A stretch of DNA of 5,103 bases, from positions 1 through 5,103 of the forward strand of contig RQCD01000224.1 of NCBI GenBank assembly GCA_008668455.1, given 5' to 3'. Origin of the DNA: Clostridia bacterium (GTDB taxonomy: Bacteria > Bacillota > Clostridia > UBA1381). Positions 1 through 5,103 of this stretch are shown here, in pieces (position 1 is the stretch's first letter; every line of letters begins with the position of its first letter). Position numbers and translations under genes: made by a program. Under the pieces are notes generated by a model that made no database searches, was not told where the DNA came from, and saw only the letters and a list, made by a program, of their open reading frames with translations.

Positions 1-95
1 CAAATAGATTTCTTTATAAGTTTACTTAAATCATATATTAAAATGAATTTGAATTCAACAGCATGCATTCTTATTAAATACACAAAACTTCTTAA

Positions 96-124
96 TTGAC
101 ATAACATCCATAATGTGATAGAAT
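96..124 (+). promoter_or_regulatory. Strong sigma-A-type promoter upstream of the AraC-like remnant and the glycohydrolase gene
   Basis: A perfect -35 TTGACA (96-101) is followed by a 17-bp spacer and the -10 TAGAAT (119-124). A TGA triplet immediately before the -10 (116-118) fits an extended -10 element. The predicted transcription start is near 131. That leaves only about 11 nt before the ATG at 142 but about 200 nt before the glycohydrolase start at 335. No other convincing promoter lies between 131 and 335, so this one probably drives both reading frames. The match is seen directly; activity is inferred. Confidence 0.75.
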
Positions 125-141
125 GAATTTGAAGTGATTTT

Positions 142-351
142 ATGCTTTACCAGCCACTACTGGAATATTCTACTCCTTATATAATGAAAAAGACAGAACG
201 CTTTACTTCATTTCCGATCCATATACAAAACGAAATTGAGAGTATATACTGTCTTGAAGGGTCTCTTAGCGTAAAACTTGATGGAATAGAATCGAGGATG
301 ACAAATCCGTATTATAAAAATTATGAGGTGTCAAATGAAGGATTTAGATAA
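142..351 (+). pseudogene. Truncated AraC-family regulator, N-terminal cupin-like fragment (69 codons)
   Basis: This short frame resembles the N-terminal sensor (cupin-like) arm of AraC-family transcription regulators. The stretch from about residue 24 to 50, containing FPIH, NEIE, IYCLEGSLSV and LDGIE, follows the usual family pattern FP-[IL]-H-W-H-NEIE-I-IY-LEGSL-V-I-DG. After about residue 51 the resemblance stops. The last ~18 codons read through the leader of the next gene, and the stop at 349-351 lies 14 nt inside that gene in another frame. The rest of the sensor domain and the whole helix-turn-helix domain (expected total about 270-300 residues) are absent. The usual H-W-H motif reads H-I-Q, which suggests drift. 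I infer a deletion remnant with a breakpoint near 290-310. A weak Shine-Dalgarno (GAAGTG, 131-136) precedes the ATG, so the fragment may still be translated as a leader peptide. The family call rests on pattern recognition only. Confidence 0.5.
325..330 (+). promoter_or_regulatory. Ribosome binding site that sets the glycohydrolase start
   Basis: GAGGTG at 325-330 sits 4 nt before the ATG at 335. It overlaps the alternative in-frame ATG at 323, which has no Shine-Dalgarno of its own. This favours 335 as the start. The resulting N-terminus MKDLDKYRGCLIGG also matches the usual beginning of the family. Confidence 0.7.
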
Positions 352-1441
352 ATACAGAGGCTGTCTGATTGGCGGAGCCGTAGGCGATGCATTGGGATAT
401 GCCGTTGAATTTTTGCAGGATGATCAAATATTTCAGCGCTATGGTGAAAAGGGCATAACCGAATTCTCTCTTGTAGATGGAGTTGCACCAATATCAGATG
501 ATACACAAATGACATTGTTCACAGCAAACGGACTATTAGTAGGCGCTACAAGAAAGCTGCTGCGAGGCATAACAGAAGCATATACCTCTTATATATCCTT
601 TGCTTATAAAGATTGGCTTTTGACACAAGGGACAGAACAATTCGGAAAAGAGCCTCAACACAGCAGTTGGCTGAATAACGTGGATGAATTAAATCACAGC
701 AGGGAACCAGGCAGAACTTGTATTAGCTCAATCATTCAAGGCTGCAGCGGTACGATTGAAAATCCTATCAATAGCAGCAAGGGTTGCGGCGGTGTAATGC
801 GGGTTGCTCCTATTGGTCTTTATTTAGGAGATCAAAACATTCCAGATGAAGAAGTTGCAGAATTAGGCGCCAAAACAGCAGCTCTCACACACGGACACCC
901 ACTGGGTTATATTCCTGCTGCTGCATTTGCTCATATAATAAATCTTGTATCACACAATAAAGATATCCCGCTTTTGGATGCTGTGAACGATTCCCTTCTT
1001 ATGACAAAAAGGTTATTTTCCCAATCAAGGTATTTTTGCGATTTTTCAGAGATTATGGAAAAGGCAATCAAGCTTTCACGCGAAGATTTGGATGACCTTG
1101 ATGCTATTTATAAAATCGGACAAGGTTGGGTAGCAGAAGAAACTCTTGCGATTGCCATTTACTGCGCTTTGAAGTATTCTAACGACTTTGAAAAAGCAAT
1201 CATAGCTTCTGTAAATCATAGCGGCGACAGTGATTCTACAGGTTCTGTCACGGGAAATATTTTAGGTGCATATTTAGGGCTATCGAAAATCCCTCAAAAA
1301 TTTCTTGATAATCTCGAATTAAAAGATGTTATTACCGAAATTGCTGATGACCTTTACAATGATTGTCAGATGAACGAACGCAGCTCATACTACGATGAAA
1401 AATGGATAAAAAAATATGTAGATTTTAGTTATAGACGCTGA
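335..1441 (+). CDS. ADP-ribosylglycohydrolase family protein (DraG/ARH-like)
   Basis: The 368-residue protein has the full ADP-ribosylglycohydrolase (ADP_ribosyl_GH) fold signature and a typical family length. It opens with GCLIGGAVGDALG (residues 9-21). The first metal-binding motif SDDTQMT follows at 54-60, then GCGGVMRVAPIGL (150-162), HGHPLG (186-191) and the second metal motif GDSDSTG (297-303), whose two Asp and Thr complete the di-Mg site in characterised members. All key residues are present, so it is probably an active, soluble cytoplasmic hydrolase. Members of this family remove ADP-ribose from arginine or serine, or cleave O-acetyl-ADP-ribose or related small molecules; the substrate cannot be told from sequence. 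There is no signal peptide or membrane segment. No ADP-ribosyltransferase or toxin partner is visible nearby. It lies in more AT-rich sequence than the biosynthetic genes to the right, runs convergently towards pheA, and is preceded by a regulator remnant, all of which suggests accessory origin. Confidence 0.93.
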   Translation: MKDLDKYRGCLIGGAVGDALGYAVEFLQDDQIFQRYGEKGITEFSLVDGVAPISDDTQMTLFTANGLLVGATRKLLRGITEAYTSYISFAYKDWLLTQGTEQFGKEPQHSSWLNNVDELNHSREPGRTCISSIIQGCSGTIENPINSSKGCGGVMRVAPIGLYLGDQNIPDEEVAELGAKTAALTHGHPLGYIPAAAFAHIINLVSHNKDIPLLDAVNDSLLMTKRLFSQSRYFCDFSEIMEKAIKLSREDLDDLDAIYKIGQGWVAEETLAIAIYCALKYSNDFEKAIIASVNHSGDSDSTGSVTGNILGAYLGLSKIPQKFLDNLELKDVITEIADDLYNDCQMNERSSYYDEKWIKKYVDFSYRR

Positions 1442-1466
1442 AAAACTCCACTCAATTAAGTTTTGG

Positions 1467-1573
1467 GGATGTAAAAAAGAATACAGAACGCATAAAGCGC
1501 ATCCGACGGAGTACTGCTGCACTCCAGGCAGCGCATTTTATGACCTTGAACAATCTGTTTCTTTTTTACATCC
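1467..1573. repeat. 107-nt long imperfect hairpin element between convergent genes (bidirectional terminator or MITE/REP-like element)
   Basis: The outer arms 1467-1487 and 1554-1573 are complementary over 20 bp with a single bulged base (GGATGTAAAAAAGAA... against ...TTCTTTTTTACATCC). Inside, CATAAAGCGC (1491-1500) pairs with GCGC-AT-TTTATG (1531-1542), a 10-bp stem with a 2-nt bulge. CC (1503-1504) can pair with GG (1527-1528). An apical stem joins GGAGT (1508-1512) to ACTCC (1521-1525). In the minus-strand RNA the apical stem extends to 7 bp through a G-U pair and closes an AGCA loop; on the plus strand the same position is an A-C mismatch. The A-tract/T-tract at the base suits termination in both directions between the convergent glycohydrolase and pheA genes. 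Length, compactness and terminal inverted repeats also suit a non-autonomous mobile or repeat element. I see no clear target-site duplication. The pairing is directly visible; the role is inferred. Confidence 0.7.
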
Positions 1574-1595
1574 TCTTTTATTGTACGGAAGGGTG

Positions 1596-1617
1596 AAAAA
1601 GCTTTCAAAGCTCTTTT
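1596..1617 (-). terminator. Weak hairpin plus U-run at the 3' end of pheA
   Basis: On the minus strand AGCTT (1612-1608) and AAGCT (1604-1600) pair around a TGA loop that is the pheA stop codon, and a short T-run follows (1600-1596). The stem is short and AT-rich, so on its own it would be a poor terminator. The larger hairpin just downstream at 1467-1573 is the better candidate. Confidence 0.25.
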
Positions 1618-2420
1618 GGGTATGTTCCGAAGAAGCGAAAAAAAGTTGCATAGTCTTGCAGGCTTTTCATAGCAGCCCGGAGAGAAAAATCCTGCCGGCT
1701 GCCATCCATATCCACAAAGAATATGTATTCCCCAAAATGCTTTTTTTCCGGTCTGGATTCAATTTTCAGCATATTCACATGATGCTCGGCGAGAAAGAAA
1801 AGCGCATGATAAAGCGTACCCTCCGTATTGGGAAGTGTAAACGCGACCGAGGTTTTTAAGCTCTCTGTTTGTCCTGAAAACTGCTGTTGCTCAATCCGGA
1901 TAAACCGCGTCGTATTCTCCGGATCATCTCCGCAGTTTGGAATCAACACGGAAAGTCCGTGCCGGGCGGCGCATTCTAAAGATCCGATCATAGCTGTTGT
2001 TCCGGAGGACGCTAAAACTGCCTCTGCCGCTTTTGCAGTCGAATCAGAAAAGGAAATGACCGCATTCGGAAATTCGTGATTTAAAAGCTTTGCGCACTGT
2101 CCGATTGCCTGCGGATGTGAGATCACCTCTGTGATGTCCTCTTTCCGGACACCTGGCTGCGAAATCAGATTTTGTCTGATTTTTAAAAGATGCTCGCGGG
2201 TAATAAACAGCTCTGTCTCCTGCACCAGGGTATCCAGTGTGGTATTTACGCTACCCTCAATTGAATTTTCAATCGGAACAATTGCGGCATCCGCTTCGCC
2301 CGCGGAGACGGCACGGATCGCCGCATAAATAGTTGCGTATGCCCTTTGTTCCTCGTTCGGACAAAATTTCATTGCTGCCGCATGGGAGAAAGTTCCCTGC
2401 GGTCCTAAATAGGCAATCAT
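1605..2420 (-). CDS. pheA: Prephenate dehydratase (monofunctional)
   Basis: The enzyme converts prephenate to phenylpyruvate, the committed step to phenylalanine, in the cytoplasm. The 271-residue protein has the normal length for a monofunctional enzyme. The catalytic prephenate dehydratase domain covers about residues 1-178, with IAYLGPQGTFSHAA at the start, VPIENSIEGSV (48-58), SHPQAIGQC (101-109) and the hallmark ENTTRF (168-173), whose Thr-Arg-Phe is needed for activity. A C-terminal ACT domain (about 187-265) carries the ESRP motif (221-224) used for phenylalanine binding, so feedback inhibition by Phe is likely. The usual GALV motif reads GTLY (201-204), a mild deviation. No chorismate mutase domain is fused, so that activity must come from elsewhere in the genome. 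The start ATG overlaps the stop of the upstream DAHP synthase gene by 4 nt (ATGA), indicating translational coupling within an operon. Confidence 0.97.
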   Translation of the reverse strand: MIAYLGPQGTFSHAAAMKFCPNEEQRAYATIYAAIRAVSAGEADAAIVPIENSIEGSVNTTLDTLVQETELFITREHLLKIRQNLISQPGVRKEDITEVISHPQAIGQCAKLLNHEFPNAVISFSDSTAKAAEAVLASSGTTAMIGSLECAARHGLSVLIPNCGDDPENTTRFIRIEQQQFSGQTESLKTSVAFTLPNTEGTLYHALFFLAEHHVNMLKIESRPEKKHFGEYIFFVDMDGSRQDFSLRAAMKSLQDYATFFRFFGTYPKEL

Positions 2421-3430
2421 AAGCTTCTGCCGACTGCTTTTGCGATCGGGTCAAGCTGTGTCATCAGCTCTGCGAACATAGTCGGTGTTAAGGACTGCTC
2501 GCCGTCCGACATTGCCTTTTCCGGGCAGTTATGAACTTCGATCATCAAACCGTCTGCTCCTGCCGCAACAGCACCCTTCGCCAGCGCGCCGACATATTTC
2601 TGTGCACCAGCCGCATGAGAAGGGTCGGCAATAATTGGAAGATGGGAAAGCTCCTTAGTAACCGGAATTGCACTTAAATCAAAGGTGTTTCTGGTGGACG
2701 GCTCAAAGGTTCTAATGCCGCGTTCGCAAAGAATTACCTGCTCATTTCCCTCGGACAGAATGTACTCTGCCGCCATCAGCCATTCCTCAATGGTATTGGC
2801 AAGACCTCTCTTTAAAAGAATCGGCTTATTATGCTTGCCGACCTCGCGCAGAAGCTTAAAGTTCTGCATGTTCCTTGCACCAATCTGCATGATGTCCGCA
2901 TAGCTTGCCACAAGATCAACATCGCGTGTATCTAAAACCTCAGTACAAATCGGCATGCCAGTTTCCTCGCTTGCCTGCTTCATGATTTTTAATCCGTCCT
3001 CCTCCAGCCCCGCAAAGGAATAAGGCGAGGACCGCGGCTTAAATGCGCCGCCGCGCAGGATTCTTGCACCTGCACTCTTTACCATCTTTGCCACAAAGCT
3101 AAACTGCTCCTGGCTCTCAATTGCACACGGACCTGCAAACACGGCTAATGTCTTTCCGCCAATCTCCACGCCTTTGATACGAAAGACGGACGGCTCCTTC
3201 TGCAGTTCTTTTCCTGCCAGCTTGTACGGCCTCATGATTGGAACGACGTTTTCTACGCCGCTCATCATAAGCATCTGATTCATGCTTAGACGGTCTTTGT
3301 CGCCAATTGCGCCGATAACAGTCTTTTTCTCGCCATAGATCGGATGAGTCTGGAATCCGTATTCCTCCAGCTTCTTTTCTACTGCAGCGATTTCCTGCGC
3401 ACTTGCCGACGGACGCATAATAATAATCAT
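2417..3430 (-). CDS. aroF: 3-deoxy-7-phosphoheptulonate (DAHP) synthase, type I-beta
   Basis: This enzyme condenses phosphoenolpyruvate and erythrose 4-phosphate to DAHP, the entry step of the shikimate pathway. The 337-residue protein begins with a ferredoxin-like regulatory domain (about 1-70, opening MIIIMRPSA), as in the Thermotoga maritima-type I-beta enzymes, where it mediates inhibition by tyrosine/phenylalanine. The (beta/alpha)8 barrel follows: FAGPCAIES (98-106), LRGGAFKPRSSPYSF (125-139), QIGARNMQNF (182-191), KRGL (207-210), ERGIRTFE (236-243), ADPSHAAG (268-275), IEVH (297-300) and SDGEQSL (308-314). The expected metal ligands are all present: Cys102, His272, Glu298 and Asp309. 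A consensus Shine-Dalgarno 8 nt upstream fixes the start at 3430 rather than at Met5. It is the first gene of a two-gene operon with pheA. This pairing places both the pathway entry and the Phe branch under one promoter. A related KDO-8-P synthase is excluded by the N-terminal domain and the motif set. Confidence 0.97.
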   Translation of the reverse strand: MIIIMRPSASAQEIAAVEKKLEEYGFQTHPIYGEKKTVIGAIGDKDRLSMNQMLMMSGVENVVPIMRPYKLAGKELQKEPSVFRIKGVEIGGKTLAVFAGPCAIESQEQFSFVAKMVKSAGARILRGGAFKPRSSPYSFAGLEEDGLKIMKQASEETGMPICTEVLDTRDVDLVASYADIMQIGARNMQNFKLLREVGKHNKPILLKRGLANTIEEWLMAAEYILSEGNEQVILCERGIRTFEPSTRNTFDLSAIPVTKELSHLPIIADPSHAAGAQKYVGALAKGAVAAGADGLMIEVHNCPEKAMSDGEQSLTPTMFAELMTQLDPIAKAVGRSL

Positions 3431-3438
3431 ATTGTTGT

Positions 3439-3445
3439 ACCTCCT
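3439..3445 (-). promoter_or_regulatory. Consensus ribosome binding site of aroF
   Basis: The minus strand reads AGGAGGT here, complementary to the 16S rRNA 3' end, with an 8-nt spacer to the ATG at 3430-3428. The spacing decides for this ATG over the in-frame Met codon four residues downstream. Confidence 0.85.
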
Positions 3446-3456
3446 TTTGTTTTTAT

Positions 3457-3480
3457 GATTATGTCCCGGATTATGTCCGG
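3457..3480. repeat. 12-bp tandem repeat and overlapping inverted repeat in the aroF leader
   Basis: GATTATGTCC occurs at 3457-3466 and again at 3469-3478, a 12-bp period. Overlapping the second copy is a perfect inverted repeat, CCGGA-TTATG-TCCGG (3466-3480). On the minus strand this lies just after the predicted aroF transcription start, so it could be a repressor operator or form a small hairpin at the 5' end of the mRNA. The repeats are seen directly; the function is inferred. Confidence 0.5.
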
Positions 3481-3488
3481 TGGGTTAT

Positions 3489-3517
3489 ATTATACTACAT
3501 TTTGCCGGATTTTGCAA
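3489..3517 (-). promoter_or_regulatory. aroF-pheA promoter
   Basis: Read on the minus strand, -35 TTGCAA (3517-3512), a 17-bp spacer and a perfect -10 TATAAT (3494-3489). The start of transcription is predicted near 3482, giving a leader of about 50 nt that ends in the consensus ribosome binding site. The leader is too short for a T-box or a peptide-coding attenuator, so control at this promoter would have to be by a DNA-binding factor or by a small 5' hairpin. Confidence 0.75.
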
Positions 3518-3531
3518 CGGAAAATCCCGGC
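3504..3531. promoter_or_regulatory. Inverted repeat overlapping the aroF -35: candidate operator
   Basis: GCCGGATTTT (3504-3513) is the inverse of AAAATCCCGGC (3521-3531) apart from one extra base, around a 7-nt centre. It covers the -35 hexamer at 3512-3517. The left arm with its next base, CCGGATTTTG (3505-3514), matches CCGGATTATG (3466-3475) in the leader at 9 of 10 positions in the same orientation. This suggests one factor binding at two places across the promoter. The regulator is not identifiable from this window. Confidence 0.45.
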
Positions 3532-3610
3532 ATTGTCACCAAGAAAGCAAAAACCGTTTGTTTTAAAACTTGTGAAAACATAAAAAAAAACAAATGAAAC
3601 GGAAAAAACC

Positions 3611-3639
3611 TTGCTATTTCTAAGAAAAAGCGGTATAAT
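3611..3639 (+). promoter_or_regulatory. purF promoter
   Basis: -35 TTGCTA (3611-3616), a 17-bp spacer and a perfect -10 TATAAT (3634-3639) predict a start near 3646 and a leader of about 40 nt. The A-rich tracts just upstream (3582-3590 is nine A in a row, and further A-runs lie at 3603-3608) resemble an UP element. CCGTTT (3554-3559) and AAACGG (3597-3602) form a loose inverted repeat flanking this A-rich stretch. No purine riboswitch fits in the short leader. Confidence 0.75.
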
Positions 3640-3684
3640 GAATACATAAGATGAGGCAACAGTCAAATTTGAAGGGAGAACAGA

Positions 3685-5073
3685 ATGAGCTTACAAGAAC
3701 CAATCGGAGAGGAATGCGGTGTATTTGCTATCTATGATCCGGACGGAGAGGCTGCAAGAGCTACCTATTACGGGCTCTATGCCTTGCAGCACCGTGGGCA
3801 GGAGAGCTGCGGTATGGCGATCAATCATAACCGGGAAATTGTGCAGTTTAAGGACATGGGCTTGGTGAACGAGGTCTTTAATGAGGAAATTCTATCGAGA
3901 CTGCCTGGAACAATGGCGGTCGGACATGTGCGATATTCTACAACGGGTGAATCCCGCAGAGAAAATGCACAGCCGCTGGTAATCCGCTATATCAAAGGAA
4001 ACCTTGCCTTAGCACATAACGGAAATCTGATTAATTCAGAGCAGCTTTGGAAACAGCTGAGTGAGGACGGCGCTATTTTCCAGACCACCACCGACACCGA
4101 AGCAATTGCCTATCTGATCGCCCGGGAACGCTTAAAAGCGGGCAGCGTGGAGCGCGCCGTCGAAATGACTATGAAAAATTTAGTCGGGGCATATTCTCTG
4201 ATTGTTATGAGCGCAAAAAAGCTGATTGCTGTGCGTGATCCGTGGGGCTTCCGACCGCTTTCTATGGGCAGAATCGGGAAATCAATTTGTTTTTCCTCTG
4301 AAACCTGTGCCTTCGACAGCCTGGGTGCGGAATTTGTACGCGACCTGAAGCCGGGTGAAATTGTGATAGTCGAGGACGGCGAGGTGCGGACGATTGACAC
4401 CTATGTCAAGCAGGCATCCTCTCATATGTGTATCTTTGAATATTTATATTTTTCGCGTCCGGACAGTATTTTGGCAGGTCAGATGGCACACGACTCCAGA
4501 AAGCTTGCCGGCGCATACTTATCACGCGAATATCCGGTGGAGGCAGATGTTGTAATTGGTGTTCCGGATTCCGGCATCAGCGCGGCAATCGGCTATAGCG
4601 AGGAATCACATATTCCTTATGGGATCGGGTTTGTGAAGAATAAATATATCGGAAGAACATTTATCCAGCCGACGCAGACAATGCGTGAAAATGCGGTCAG
4701 AATTAAGCTGAATGTTTTAAAAAGCACAGTAGAGGGAAAGCGTGTGGTCATGGTCGATGATTCGATTGTCCGCGGAACAACGTCCAAGAGAATTGTTGCA
4801 CTTTTGCGCAAAGCCGGTGCAACCGAGGTACATGTCCGTTCCTCCGCGCCGCCATTTTTATACCCCTGCTATTTCGGAACGGATGTTCCGTCACAGGATC
4901 AGCTGATTGCATGCAATTATACCATGGATGAGATCCGCGATATGATTGGTGCGGACAGTATCGGATTTTTGAGTGTGGAGTCACTTGCAAAAATTGCACC
5001 GAATGCAAAATGCGGCTTCTGCAACGGCTGCTTTACCGGAAAATATCCGCTGGATATTACACCGTATATATGA
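3685..5073 (+). CDS. purF: Amidophosphoribosyltransferase (glutamine PRPP amidotransferase)
   Basis: It catalyses the first committed step of de novo purine synthesis: PRPP plus glutamine to 5-phosphoribosylamine, in the cytoplasm. The 462-residue protein is full length. A 10-residue propeptide ending in GEE precedes the nucleophile Cys11, which becomes N-terminal after processing as in Bacillus subtilis PurF. The Ntn-type glutaminase domain (11 to about 240) shows ALQHRGQES (33-41), GHVRYSTTG (80-88), AHNGNL (110-115) and TDTEAI (136-141). The phosphoribosyltransferase domain follows with the PRPP loop VVMVDDSIVRGTT (354-366). Cysteines at 249, 395 and in the CGFCNGC cluster (443-449) match the four ligands of the 4Fe-4S cluster of the Bacillus-type enzyme, an oxygen-sensitive form. 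An AAGGGAG ribosome binding site (3672-3678), 6 nt before the ATG, supports the start. It is divergent from aroF; the rest of any pur operon would lie beyond the window. Confidence 0.98.
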   Translation: MSLQEPIGEECGVFAIYDPDGEAARATYYGLYALQHRGQESCGMAINHNREIVQFKDMGLVNEVFNEEILSRLPGTMAVGHVRYSTTGESRRENAQPLVIRYIKGNLALAHNGNLINSEQLWKQLSEDGAIFQTTTDTEAIAYLIARERLKAGSVERAVEMTMKNLVGAYSLIVMSAKKLIAVRDPWGFRPLSMGRIGKSICFSSETCAFDSLGAEFVRDLKPGEIVIVEDGEVRTIDTYVKQASSHMCIFEYLYFSRPDSILAGQMAHDSRKLAGAYLSREYPVEADVVIGVPDSGISAAIGYSEESHIPYGIGFVKNKYIGRTFIQPTQTMRENAVRIKLNVLKSTVEGKRVVMVDDSIVRGTTSKRIVALLRKAGATEVHVRSSAPPFLYPCYFGTDVPSQDQLIACNYTMDEIRDMIGADSIGFLSVESLAKIAPNAKCGFCNGCFTGKYPLDITPYI

Positions 5074-5103
5074 GATGGAAAACCAAATTTCTCACAGCAA
5101 AAC

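Noticed and set aside
298..318. Second promoter just before the glycohydrolase gene (ATGACA followed by TATTATAAA)
   Set aside because: The -35-like and -10-like hexamers are only about 6-9 bp apart, far from the 17 bp needed.
323..334. Longer glycohydrolase start at the ATG at 323
   Set aside because: It overlaps the GAGGTG that serves as the ribosome binding site for 335, has no site of its own, and adds four residues outside the family's usual N-terminus.
1442..1464. AAAACT...AGTTTT inverted repeat right after the glycohydrolase stop as a terminator
   Set aside because: The stem is 6 bp, nearly all A-T, with an 11-nt loop and a G-run instead of a T-run after it.
1581..2328. Plus-strand open frames inside pheA
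   Set aside because: They are antisense to a strongly conserved gene, lack good ribosome binding sites and show no recognisable protein motif. The same applies to antisense or out-of-frame reading frames within aroF and purF.
3431..3482. T-box or leader-peptide attenuator in front of aroF
   Set aside because: The promoter lies within about 50 nt of the ribosome binding site, and no T-box sequence, Phe/Tyr/Trp codon run or terminator is present.
3545..3610. Bacillus-type PurBox upstream of purF
   Set aside because: No CCGAAC core of the PurR box is present; the CCGTTT...AAACGG pair is too loose to call an operator.
3640..3684. Purine riboswitch in front of purF
   Set aside because: The predicted leader is only about 40 nt and shows neither the three-way-junction stems nor the conserved loop sequences of the class.

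Overview
The window reads as a chromosomal stretch of a low-to-moderate GC Firmicute, most likely a Clostridia/Lachnospiraceae-type anaerobe. This is inferred from the AGGAGG-type ribosome binding sites, near-consensus sigma-A promoters, the Fe-S/propeptide type of PurF and the type I-beta DAHP synthase. No rRNA, tRNA, CRISPR array or transposase gene is visible.

Left part (1-1441, + strand): an AT-rich segment carries an almost perfect promoter (TTGACA, 17 bp, TAGAAT). It is followed by a 69-codon reading frame that looks like the first ~50 residues of an AraC-family regulator (cupin-like sensor end), cut off before any DNA-binding domain. Its 3' end overlaps the start of a full-length ADP-ribosylglycohydrolase family gene. 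This side is visibly more AT-rich than the rest and looks like accessory DNA.

Centre (1442-1604): the gap between the convergent glycohydrolase and prephenate dehydratase genes holds a 107-nt element that folds almost end to end into one long imperfect hairpin with A-tract/T-tract arms. It may be a bidirectional terminator or a small repeat element.

Right centre (1605-3430, - strand): a two-gene operon encodes DAHP synthase (first step of the shikimate pathway) and monofunctional prephenate dehydratase (committed step to phenylalanine), joined by an ATGA overlap. Both proteins carry an N- or C-terminal regulatory domain. Together they control entry to the aromatic pathway and the branch to phenylalanine. 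The promoter and the short leader contain a cluster of CCGGATTATG-like repeats and inverted repeats that look like operator sites.

Right (3685-5073, + strand): purF, the first enzyme of de novo purine synthesis, is transcribed divergently from aroF from its own promoter in the 254-bp shared intergenic region. The last 30 bases (5074-5103) hold no recognisable feature.

The core genes are ordinary housekeeping metabolism. The less ordinary items are the regulator remnant fused into the leader of the glycohydrolase gene, the 107-nt hairpin element and the repeat cluster upstream of aroF.
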